A stretch of DNA of 64,000 bases, taken from Brachypterus glaber. Its lineage: Eukaryota > Arthropoda > Insecta > Coleoptera > Kateretidae. Each line of letters begins with the position of its first letter. Position 1 is the first letter of the stretch. The DNA lies in contig OY294050.1 of assembly GCA_958510825.1 (NCBI GenBank), positions 6,921,340 to 6,985,339 of the forward strand, read 5' to 3'. Below are positions 32,369 to 43,037 of this stretch, one piece after another. The notes beneath the pieces were generated by a model. The model worked only from the letters and a program-made list of their open reading frames with translations, was not told the DNA's origin and did no database searches. The position numbers and the translations under genes are program-made.

Positions 32369-32779
32369 TAATAAGAACCAGCAGACCGAAACTGCAGTCT
32401 ACTAATGTCACTAAGTACGATGATTGGCCAAAGTAGGTTTCTTAAAACCTAAAACTTGATCATTGAATTTCCTAAAAATTAGAAGTTGAAACTACGTAAA
32501 TTCGCCTTTACATAAATTAATAGTGATTAATATGAAACGTATAAAATTAATTGGTATAATTTAATCAGGGTCAATCAAATATATTAACAGAAAAAAAATA
32601 TGCTGTCATGTACATATGTTAAGATTCAAAATACATACGTACTTATTTAAAGCACAAAAACAAGTCAATGAAAACATTTAAGGACAATAATTTAATCCTT
32701 TAACAAATAAAATAAATTTAACACCATACATTTTATGAACTACTTTAACAGCGGCCAAATTTAAAAATTCACAAAAATA

Positions 32780-32963
32780 TTACGAGATGACACTACAGGC
32801 AGGCGGTCTCCGTGTACTATAGAAATATATTCTCTGCCGCAATTCTACATATGACTGGTACTTTGCACGTTAAAATTTTAGCGGTAGGGTAACAGTCATA
32901 TGTAAGTCATATGGCCGATTGATATAATTCTTAAGTTCTGCTGCCAGTAGTGTCATCTCGTAA
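32780..32963. mobile_element. Small MITE, 184 bp, ttacgagatgacacta ends
   Basis: The ends ttacgagatgacactacagg and ctgccagtagtgtcatctcgtaa are inverted repeats of about 24 bp. Inside, tacatatgactg and cagtcatatgta form a second inverted pair. It is non-coding. Confidence 0.65.
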
Positions 32964-34076
32964 AAGTTTTAAATATGAAGTCGTATATTGGATAAATTAT
33001 TAGTTTTATTAAGTTGAATTTACCCTGTTTCAGTTTGGATTTCACAAAAACAGAGTTCTATTTTTTTAAGAAACATATAAATGTCAATTTATAAGTTAAA
33101 ACTGCGTCCGTGATTATAGAGATTCTTAAAAAACTGTAACCTAATTGGTGAATGTCTTAGAAATTAAAACTTAACACTTTAACTGCCGTGTGCGTATATT
33201 ATAGTTTTCAAGCCTTGGCATAGTACTTCATATTCCCGTAATAGCTGACAATTTTACTTTTATATGGCTTGGAAAAAAAAATATAATATATTTTTAATCA
33301 TTTTTGAATTTTCAATGCAAAAAACGTTGCAAACTTCAGACTCATGTTTTTTTTATTTACAATATGCTATTAAAATAAAATTATACCCTACCTGAGCTTA
33401 ACTTATGTTTTTTAAATAAAATTATGAACAGTATAAATTGTAAAATGACCATTGCGAATGACCTATTAGAATTTAGCCATCGATGTCTAATAATAGATGT
33501 TGCTTTTCGGGACATCCCGTATAAAATCACTTGCTCGCGCTAACAAAGCCGCCTGCTCTGCTAATGCGAAAACAAAGTACAATCGTACAGAGTGTCAGTG
33601 GGTCACGAGGTCAAATAAATATAAATAAATGTTTCTTATTTTATTTTAAACGGTTTATGCTCATCCTAAAACGACCTAGATATCTAGTCTAAACATTGCT
33701 GCCAACATGAAATAATATTTTCCTTTAAAATGTCTAAAAAATATAAATTAATCAGGGCTGGTTAAAATACCCACTATTTTAGCGACTTTTCCAAAAAAAA
33801 ACAAACAATTTTGGACCTCAGACAAAAGAAATATAAATAGACTAGAATTTTCTATGAGAGTATGCAATGTTTGTTTAGGTTTAACATGGCTAGTGTGCCA
33901 TATAACATTTCCATGAGTGGGAGTGATGTAAAACATAAATATTATTGTTTGGAGTGGGAAGAGAATATATTATTTTTGTAAGTTGAAAAGAGACAAGTCA
34001 TTATTTATGAAGAACCAATATTTATGTCTCACAACGCTAGTCTACCTCTTCTTCTGTCTGAGTGTTGGACTCCTAT

Positions 34077-34230
34077 GGGAACGTTCAAGTATAACGTAAC
34101 GCTCCTAGGGGGGGTGGGGGTCATTTTGGAATGTTACGCCCATGTCAGTGGTATAGGAAAATAGCGTTACAGTGGGGGCTGGGGGTCCAAAATGATAAAA
34201 ATTTGCGTTACGTAATACTTGAACGTTCCC
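34077..34230. mobile_element. gggaacgtt MITE, copy 2 (154 bp)
   Basis: It begins gggaacgttcaagtataacg and ends cgtaatacttgaacgttccc, with TAT just outside both ends (34074-34076 and 34231-34233). It matches copy 1 at 32216-32368 over its full length, including gttacgcccatgt and ggtataggaaaatagcgtta. The 3-bp flanks (TAA in one, TAT in the other) suggest a TA-rich 3-bp target. Confidence 0.8.
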
Positions 34231-34269
34231 TATGATAAAATAACAAGCCGTGAAGATATATAATACTAC

Positions 34270-34510
34270 GCATTTCATTATATACTATTCATAGTAAATA
34301 GTATATTGAATTTTCCCAAATATTAAAAAAAATTAGCTTTTTTTTAATTTTCTTACAGTATTCCCTTCATAAAACTTGATTTATCCTGAAAATTTCAAGT
34401 CGATCGGATTATTCGTTCTCGAGTTATCGTGTCTACAAAAATCGGTGACATCGGCCAAACAGACGGATAGACAGACAGACAAAAAAAGTTTCTCATTTTT
34501 TCATGAATTT
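34270..34510 (+). repeat. Dispersed repeat copy related to 5380-5790
   Basis: It shares ordered blocks with 5380-5790: actattcatagtaaatagta, ttttcccaaat, tcaagtcgatcggattattc, gtgtctacaaaaatcggtga, a cagacagacagac run and aagtttctcattttttcatg. The family may be the remains of a non-LTR or unclassified retroelement. No protein match is visible. Confidence 0.65.
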
Positions 34511-36070
34511 TTTAGCTTAGCACGGCAGAGTAGAATAATGAAATATATAAGTTTTCTATCATCGTTGATGGTTGGCGGGATAGAGATGCATTTTGTTTTA
34601 TTTTGATTCATTTAGTTTTTTTTTTTTAAATGAGTATGGTCTAAAAAAAATATTTTTATATCAAAACATTTATATTTAATAAAAATATAACTAAGCAACC
34701 CAGATCTGTGGTCCAAATCTTAAACAAACTCAACAACAAAGTGTTATTGTTTTTACTGGGAATTAAATTCATAGAATTTGAAATAAGAGATAACAAAAGG
34801 AAGGAATTTCTGCAAACGTGTTTATGGAAATAAAGCATGAGTTATATTCATAAGAAGCTAAATACTGGTAATAGTTATTTTTTGCAAAGAAAAATAACAA
34901 AAAAGAAAAAAAAATTGCTAAAAATTGTTAACGTAAAAAATATAACCCCTCTTGACATCCTCCTGATATCCTTATCCTTACTCCCATTTACACTTCAAAA
35001 TGATCAAAATTTGCGTTACGTAATACTTGAACGTTCCCTAAGAAACCTATGGTCCAAAAGTCTTTATCTTAAAGCGTTTTAGACAACACAGTCACGCGGC
35101 TTTTTTTTTAATTATATTTTTTTCATATACATAAAACGCTTGCATACAAAACAGTATACCATTTTTTACTTTACCATATTCAACTCCGCGCAGGATCTGT
35201 CCGAGTTGATGCTCATTTGTTTCTTGTTGTATGGTTGGCAGAATAAATTTAGTTCCCTAAGCAAGGTTGACAATTTATTATGAATGAATGAAAAAGCAAT
35301 TAGAAAATGATAACAATGTTATCATTTATGAAAGATCCTTAAAAACCAACGAACTTCTCTCTAGAATAGGCATTTCATTCGTTAAAACTGACAAAAACGT
35401 CGGCAATATAAACATTCGTCTGTCTTACTCGCACATCTTTGTTCTAACAGAGACAACAATACCAGTTACTGGTAATTGTTATTGTTCAGGCCTGAATATT
35501 TGTTTACAAACAAACCGAGATGTTGGCGATACTTTATTTTAACGGTATGCGTATTCTAGAAAGAAGAGTTATCTGTTCGTTGTTAAAAACGAAACAACTT
35601 TTTTGTTAAAATTCAGACTAATTACTGTTAAGATAAATGACACTAAGCCTTTCTCTTAAAGATACCAAACAGCTAGTTTAAAACTACAGATGATTAATAA
35701 AAGTTTCATAGTAAACGACATTGCACAATTTTTTTCGGAAAGTTAAAATAGTACTGATGCATAATTTTATTTAAAAACTATAATTTAAGATATCACCAGC
35801 TCAGGTAATGTGAAATTTTGTTTTAATAGCACATTATGAATAAAAACCTTGTTTTATTATAATTTATTATAATAAACTTCTACTTTTTAAAAACATTTTC
35901 TTATAATAATTTGGATGTCAATTTAATCCAATTGTAAAAAATTATCAAAATGACTAATAAAAATATCACTAAAATATTATTAAACCACTAATGGCGATTT
36001 CTCCCGTTAGATTAGACAGGGACAAAAGTTCTACCCAAAAAGGATAGAAAACATACATACACTCCCACTT

Positions 36071-36331
36071 CCACCCAACCAAACAAATTCTGTATTTGTT
36101 CTTTGTTGAACAAATACAATATTTACTTGGCCGGGCGAAAAGTGTAACTATAATATTTTTATTAAAGAAATTACTGGCGCCATCTAAATTTTAGTAGAAT
36201 TATCTTATTCTACAGATTCACATTACCTATGTTCGCTCGTGCCGCTCAGTGCTACACTTTCCGGCCAACCAAATAAATACTGTAATTGTTGTATGAAAAA
36301 CAAATACAGTATTTATTTGGTTGGTGGAAAT
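36071..36331. mobile_element. Element whose two ends are themselves hairpins
   Basis: The left end (36071-36136) folds on itself: ccaaccaaacaaattctgta pairs with caaatacaatatttacttgg. The right end (36264-36324) is an even better hairpin: ccaaccaaataaatactgta pairs with tacagtatttatttggttgg. The two hairpins are also related to each other, and agtgtaact / agtgctacact flank the centre. This is the layout of a small foldback element with palindromic termini. Confidence 0.6.
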
Positions 36332-36558
36332 TGTAGCACAAATGAGATAGAGATAGGGTAGACGTCTTTTGTTTCATAATTCCAGTTGTAGAGAGCACCA
36401 TTATAGGTTCCTTGATCCATTTTTTTAATAAGATATATTCGGCGCAGAGTTTATACATGTATCATGGCATGGCCATCATGACAGGGAAATTAAAAAAGAG
36501 CTATCTGTACGTCCGACGTACCCCAAGCTAAGTGTCGTCCTGTACATACATACAAAAA

Positions 36559-36944
36559 GTCCATATATTACGAAACGCAATTTTTCAAAAAAATTGACCC
36601 CCTCCCCCCTGTGTAACAAACTGTCACATTTACATCGCCGATGATTCATCGGCAAGATCACGCAAGAAAAGGGCTGTAAGATTTTTTTTTAATATCAATG
36701 TCAACTGTTTTTTTACTGATTACAATATTATTTAAATATGCATAGTTTCGTCAATTTTTGTGTGAAAAAGGGAATTATGCGCCACTAAATAGTAATTTAT
36801 GTTGAAATAAAAATACATCTGCCAAGCTTAGGAAATAAACATTAAATTTATTAAATTCCGTTACGTAACGTTTACCTAGACCCCCCGCTCCCCCCTGTCA
36901 CAAACTGTAACAACGTCCCTAGGGGCGTTATGTAATATATGGAC
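36559..36944. mobile_element. TIR element with gtccatatattac ends, about 386 bp
   Basis: The left end gtccatatattacgaaacgc pairs with the right end gcgttatgtaatatatggac. Both halves contain a C-rich block (cccctcccccctgt) followed by acaaactgt, so the element may be two related half-units or a nested insertion. Non-coding. Confidence 0.6.
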
Positions 36945-37639
36945 AGCCCCATATTCTTATTGGCTGATTTTTAGGGTTTTTAAGGTATATTTTTCGTCAG
37001 AATTGTATTATCCCCGTCGGACTTTTAAACAGCCAGTTCAAATTAAAAAACTACTTTTTTCTGGGACTGTATATTATTGTTATTATTATTATGGATATCT
37101 AAAAATCAATGCAATGTTAAGTATCAGGGATTAATAACGTATTTTTAATGACGTCATTATGCATTCCAAACCGTAAATAGTGAAAGTACCTATCATTTAT
37201 TTTCTAGATTATTTTATAGTGAAAGTTTTTGACATTATAATGAACTTTTTGCGTTTAAAAGAAAACAATTAAAATCACTTAAACAAAATAAGGAAACATC
37301 GTATACTACCTGATAAGGAAAAGTAAAAACAATCCTGTATTTTTTTATGTTAAAACAATAATATTTATATTATTTGTTTAAACATTTTACCTTTATTGTA
37401 CTGTTTTTTTTTTTAATATATGAATAAATAATGTTTATTAATCAGTCTATATAGTTTGTTTGTTCTTATTTGAGTGGGTTTTGATCACCATGTTTGTAAA
37501 GTTTATAAACAAAAACATCACACATTATTCATCTTTTTTATATCAATATTCATGTACCCATGTAAAAAATTGCTCCTCACTAAATTTGGATCACAAAAAT
37601 TATTACATTTTAAAAAATGATTAGGTAAAATCTACTTTT

Positions 37640-38115
37640 GAGGAGGAACTCTCCCTTACAAACTGTGTATACAGATTTTCATAATTTTAGAGAGATTTTA
37701 AAAAGATTTTAAATAATTTAAGAGTTTTAAAGATATTTTAAAAGGATTTTTTTTTTAATTTTAATTGGGATTTTAGGAATTTTTACAAGTCTGACCACAG
37801 ATTTTAAGAAAGACTTCCCCTTGGTCTAATTAATGTATTTATTGTAGGGTTTTTAATTTAAAGACGAGATAATTTGTCTAGTAAAATCTAGTTTAAGAAA
37901 AATCTCCCTTAGAAACTCTAACTCTACAGAAAATCAAATAATTTTAAGGACTTTAAAAAGATTTTCATGACTCTTTACGTATTTTAGGTTTTAAATATAT
38001 TTTTGAAGGATTTTTTTAGACTTTAATTGGTATTTTAAAGATTTTAGGAATTTTTTCATGCCAGAACACAGATTTTAAGAAAGACCTCCCTTTGACCTAC
38101 TATGACTTAATTTTA
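37640..38115 (+). repeat. Diverged tandem duplication, period about 255 bp
   Basis: The first unit (about 37640-37835) and the second (about 37895-38115) share a ctcccttanaaact start, gattttaaaaagatttt tracts and an end reading cacagattttaagaaagac followed by ctNccttNgNcta. Both are dominated by aaaagatttt-type motifs. Non-coding. Confidence 0.6.
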
Positions 38116-39432
38116 TGTTTTTAATTTAAAATTTAGGCTTAGTCAGTCCTGTTGTAGGGTGACTGGGGCCAAATAGACAGATAGACAGATTGTAGCCTAC
38201 AGGGTAGTATTGAGGGGTAAACCTCAATCTAAATTTTTATGAGTTTAGGAGTTTCAAGGAATTTCTAGAAATGTCAGATATTGGTATAGAAATTTGGTCC
38301 TGCCATTATACAATAAATTCCAGGGTGGTTTATCCCTTGGGAATAATAGAATACAAAAAAAATACGATTTTTTTATAAAACATTAAAAAAAATTGCTCTG
38401 TGAAAAGAAACATTTTTCCAAAAAGGGTAAATATTTTTCCAAGGAGGGAAGAATATTTTTCTGATGGGTGCAAACAATTTTATTTTTCCATAGGTACATT
38501 TTTCTAGATATTTAAGGTTATTAGCCCCCTCAAAACAATCCAGCTCCATTAAGTTAAATTTTATATTTGTTACATAAAATTTCACAACAAACAATTTACT
38601 TAAAACATTATTTTTATTGTTTAAAATGGAACAATGTTAAAATACCATTTCATCATTTTTATTTAAACAGATTTAGAACAATGGAACTGTACTATAAAAA
38701 ACCTTTTCCAAATAACTTTTGGAATTCGTCTGATACAAACGTGTTACTCACCTTGCTGGTTTGTTTGTCACGTTATTTTGAACGTAGTTTGGTTCTACCT
38801 AGAAATAACAGAAATAGCGATAAATTATAGAAGAAAAATATGGTTAAAATCGATCGAAACTAACGGTGTTTGGTATTTCACGCCCACGCACATAAATAAA
38901 CGAAATAAAGCATTTCAAACAATGAAATCGCTAAAAAATTGCTCGATAAACGTGCATTTAGATCTACAAACCAATCACAAACATTTTAAACAAGGATTTT
39001 GATAATTTTATGTCAAAAAGAAATGACATTTTGGACACATTTATTTTAACTTTTTTTCTTACCTTTTGCGATTTTTTTTCGATTAATTCATCTTTAAACT
39101 ATACACTAAACATTTATTTAAAAGTTCTTATTATTGTTTTGTATTACTTTAACTGCTAAACGTAAATAATTCACTATTTTCTATCATTCGATCACGGAAT
39201 TGCGAGAAACGTCAACGGATGTTGCGCCACTGGTGTCGAAATTCTGTACTATAAACTGTCAATCCACCCCCGGGAAATTTAAAAATTAAACAGTGTAGCC
39301 ATTGTAAGAAAAAGAATTTTTGCGCCTGACATATAGGCAACCTATTATACAACTATATTTTTTACATATGCAACACTGATATCATGGTACAGGAAAACGT
39401 TAATAGATGTCAGCATTTTCAACAAATTCATT

Positions 39433-39586
39433 AGAGGCACTCTATCCAGCGACGTCAGTCCTCGGCGCTAAATCTGCCTCTAAGCTGAAAGGTCCTATCT
39501 GTGTATATTAAACCTATGTATATAGGACCTTTTAGCTTAGCCGGCAGAAAACTGCCAATAGTCTGAATCACTCTACCCAGCGACGG
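39433..39586. repeat. Hairpin flanked by actctaNccagcgacg direct repeats
   Basis: A 59-bp hairpin (39481-39539, taagctgaaaggtcctat pairing with ataggaccttttagctta) is flanked by actctatccagcgacg on the left (from about 39438) and actctacccagcgacg on the right (from about 39570). The flanking direct repeats may be an old duplication around an inserted hairpin, or part of one larger repeat. Confidence 0.45.
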
Positions 39587-40110
39587 TCTAAAATCTGATT
39601 TTTTTTTGTGTCCCAAATATGGGACAAAAAATCTCACTATGCATAGGGAGAAATCCTGTTTTAGAATAACTACTTTTAGTGGTAAATAAAACAATTTTTA
39701 CTCTAGTGATAATTTAATACAACTTTATAAAAAAACTGATTTTTATTAAGTTACTTTTACATATAACTATTAAATTTTAATATAGAATTAAAAATATTAA
39801 CTAGTATAACATTTAAGATTTGGTGTTTCAGTTTTATTGATATAGAATATTTTTTAATAATTAAATATTTTTCATATAACTTAACATTACAACTTTAAAT
39901 ATACAATTTTATTTTTTTTAAACATAATAATATATTACAAATGTCATTTTAGCTGTCAAAATAGACAGATATTTCAGAAATTGGCATATTTGAATATATT
40001 ATCATGGTAACTTTAGTAATAATAATACTTTTTTAATAATAATATAATAATTTCATGGTGCAAATTTTTGCGCAAAAATACGAAAGTAGTCAAGTAAATA
40101 AATTTACCTT

Positions 40111-41041
40111 GTAGTCAATGAGCTGGTGACCGTTTTTATTTCATTATTTTCTCCCGGCTGTATTTTATATATGTCTTAAAGTACATTCAAATTAAGCTAT
40201 TTTCAAATTGCTAAAGGCTCCGGATCCCGTTCCTTTGGGTGCTAGAATCTTTAAAATCTGTGGCAATGAGCTACCAAAAAATCTATTTTTAACTTGCCTA
40301 GTCATATATGTTACATTTATTACATTCAGATTAAGCTATTTTCATAGTTATATACAATAATTCTGGGGTCTAGGGTTGAGAATAGTCTTAAAAAAGTGTC
40401 TTTGACATATGTGATACTTAATTTTTTTTTTAAATGAGAATTTATGAAATGACATTTTGATTAAATGAAAATTCTTTAGACGTTTTAGTGTTGACATAAT
40501 ATGTCAAATGTCAAAAAAAACTTTTTAAATCCTTTTTTACCCTTTGGTCTACTAAGTAATTGTAGATCGGGCACGCAAATCGCGTTAAATCCACTTTTAG
40601 CACATTCTTTTTTATGACGATTTTTATATTTTGTGTACGAGTTACATCCATCAGAATCCATCCATCTTTGTTAAATACTATAGGATGGCTGGATTCTGCT
40701 TTCACCCATAGAACTCATACACAAAATATAAAAATCATCATAAAAAAAGAATTTGGTAAAATTGGATTTAACGCGATTTGCGTGTCCGCTCTAAAATTGT
40801 GTAAAACTGTTAAAATAGACTAATATAAAAGTAGTAAATATAATGTGTTACTTGGTAAGTTAATAATATATTTTTCGGGGACTCAATTTCACCACCTGTT
40901 CTCGGTTTTTTAGCATCCAAAGGAACCCGATCATGGACCTGGAGATTTGAAAATAGCTTAATTTGAATGTACTTTTAGACATATATAAAATACAGCCGGG
41001 AAAAATTAATGAAATAAAATGGCAACCAGCTCTTAGAATAC
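40111..41041. mobile_element. Foldback element, agctggtgacc family, copy 2
   Basis: The arms run from gtagtcaatgagctggtgac through tctcccggctgtattttata and ttaagctattttcaaat on the left, to the complement with aatttgaatgtac and aaatacagccggg on the right. It matches the element at 8597-9253. The left part of the centre (actttgacatatgtgatac, aaatgacattttgatt) is in the opposite orientation to copy 1. A second inverted-repeat unit (40562-40801) is nested inside, which explains its larger size. Confidence 0.75.
40562..40801. mobile_element. Nested inverted-repeat unit, about 240 bp
   Basis: The left arm (about 40565-40690: gggcacgcaaatcgcgttaa, atttttatattttgtgtacg, cagaatccatccat) is the complement of the right arm (about 40680-40801). 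The arms match at about 90%. It sits inside the foldback element at 40111-41041 and is absent from that family's copy at 8597-9253, so it is probably a later insertion. Confidence 0.7.
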
Positions 41042-41358
41042 TTTTCTACTTAGTGCAAAATAAAAATAAAATGTTGTCCAAAAAATTCAAACTTTTTCGT
41101 TAAAATATGAACAGATAAATACATAAAATATTATAACAAGTTATTGTTTGTACTATAATAGCAATAAAGAGTTAAGCTAATTAGCTTAATTAACTTAAGT
41201 TATTGAAAATAAAATAATAAAGCTCTATTTACAAAAAAAAATAGTAATAAAATATTTATTTGGTTTAAAAACACGTCAAAAATTAACTGTTAACGTCAAA
41301 ATAACAAATGTTAAAAATAGTTTATGCCAAATTAAAGAAGGTAAGGAGGGATCGATAT

Positions 41359-42505
41359 ATACAGGGTATATTTGAAATAGAATCCAAAATTTTAAGGTGT
41401 GATTCTACATCATAAAATATGACATAAACATGTCTAAAAATGCATAATAAGGGAGCTAAGCCTCTTTGAAACTGGCTAAAATATTCGGTTTTTATTTAAT
41501 AACTCAGGAACCCTTTGAGATATAGCAACGAGGTTTTACATCTGAACTAATCTTAATAAGGCCCATCTTCGCATGTTATTTTCATGTACTTATTTTAACC
41601 AGGGGTGTGCGATACAGAGAGGCCTTATCAGTTTTTTGTCCCAAACTTTTTTCTGTGTAACTTTTTTGTAATTGTATTTTTGGAATATGATTCCTCAGGT
41701 TAAAATACATAAAAAAATATACTCTTGTTGTAATACTCTAGGATTAACCGTTTTCCAGAAAAATTAATTTGAAGGTGAAATTTCACAGTTCGAGGACGAA
41801 AAATTAAATACTAATATCGACACTCCCAAGCAACAAGGATGTAACTCAAGTTAGACCTATTTTGAGTTATACTCATAGGTAAACGCCTTGAAAAAACACA
41901 CACATGGTGGTACTACTCAGGTTTCTCCACAGTCCACTTTAAGCAAAAGTTTACTTTAAATCACTAAAGTAAGAAATTCTAAACTTGAATATTATCAGAA
42001 ACAAACAGTAAATAAACAATAAATACTTAAACAGTTAAATAGAGAATTTTATAAGCTTTCAAATGATGTATCACATGACTTCCTTTTCCACTTCAATCAT
42101 TTACCCACCCTTAAATAACAAAAAAAAATATTTTAGAAATTTAGCTGTCGTAAAAAATGACAATATATGAGTTACGGCTTTGTTGCTTGGGGGTATCGAT
42201 ATGTTGAAAACCGAAATTTTAATGATGCAGGGTTATTCTTTATTAATAACTAGTAAACAGAAATTCTTATACATGTAGGTCAAAAAATCGCTTTTAAAGC
42301 TACTATGATGCATTTTGGGAGACTATTATAGATCTATTAGGATTGAGTTTTGGAAGTACCTGTATATGAGGTTTTTTTCTTAGTTTTTGATGTACATTCT
42401 TCCTTACTACGCATTTTTAGACATGTTATACAAACTTTTTGTCATATTTTATGATGTAGAATCACCTGTTAAAATTACGTACCCTATTTCAAATACACGT
42501 TGTTA
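41359..42505. mobile_element. 1.15-kb element of the gaaatagggtc family
   Basis: The ends (gtatatttgaaatagaatcc, gattctacatcataaaatat, then gacatgtctaaaaatgc) are inverted repeats of about 95 bp, matched on the right by gcatttttagacatgt, atattttatgatgtagaatc and ccctatttcaaatac. The inside holds tttaataactcaggaaccct and cgaggttttacatc blocks that occur, reversed, at 13060-13405. The region around 43085-44350 is a more decayed relative. No transposase-like frame is seen. Confidence 0.7.
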
Positions 42506-42823
42506 ATGTTTTGCAAATTTTATTTTAAGTTTTAATCAAAAACTGGGACTTTAAAATCTAAAATTGTATAATTTAACTTTGTTTTTACTTTAAATATTAA
42601 AAATATATACAGGGCGGTTTAATTAGCAGTAATAATTTTCAAAAATACCTTGTATAATAGTAAAATTTTAGGGGCGCTTAAATTTCATAAGCTCATCAAG
42701 GGTTAAACAGGGTTTCCACCAATTATTCAGAAATAGGTAGGACCGCTGCAAAGGGCTAAAAATGGTAAAATTTTAACTTTTTTGAGTCAATTTTTTTTTG
42801 ATTATTTTTTTGATCATCATTTT

Positions 42824-43037
42824 CTATTGTCTTTTGACGTTATGGAAAAACCACTCGGTGAATTTTCTCAACTGCTGAACGGCCGCGTTAGCTTGATCCC
42901 GTAATTTCCTATTTTCGTCCCTTAACTTCCTAACCTCATTTTCCAGAGACATGCGTCTTTTCGTCTCCTGCGTCACTTTTGACTCTAATTCGACCACGTG
43001 GTTTTGGAGCTCTGGAACACTGGTACTTAGAGCCAAA
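42824..43037 (-). CDS. SIPA1L gene last exon: C-terminal coiled coil
   Basis: Encodes about 71 residues: [18 protein letters not shown], a charged heptad-like run ([19 protein letters not shown]) and a conserved KFTEWFFHN end, matching KLKKFTEWVF of human SIPA1L1. This leucine-rich coiled coil is the family's C-terminal tail. The stop (TAG) is at 42824-42826. Confidence 0.93.

Larger units (their letters stand above)
32123..42823. other. 10.7-kb intergenic DNA between HECTD1 and the SIPA1L gene
   Basis: This is the 5' side of HECTD1 and the 3' side of the SIPA1L-type gene. No exon of a recognisable protein is seen; open frames are short and lie in repeats. At least nine inverted-repeat or dispersed elements are listed separately, including two copies of the gggaacgtt MITE and nested elements near 40-42 kb. 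The HECTD1 promoter should be near the right of 32122, close to the MITE at 32216. Confidence 0.55.
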
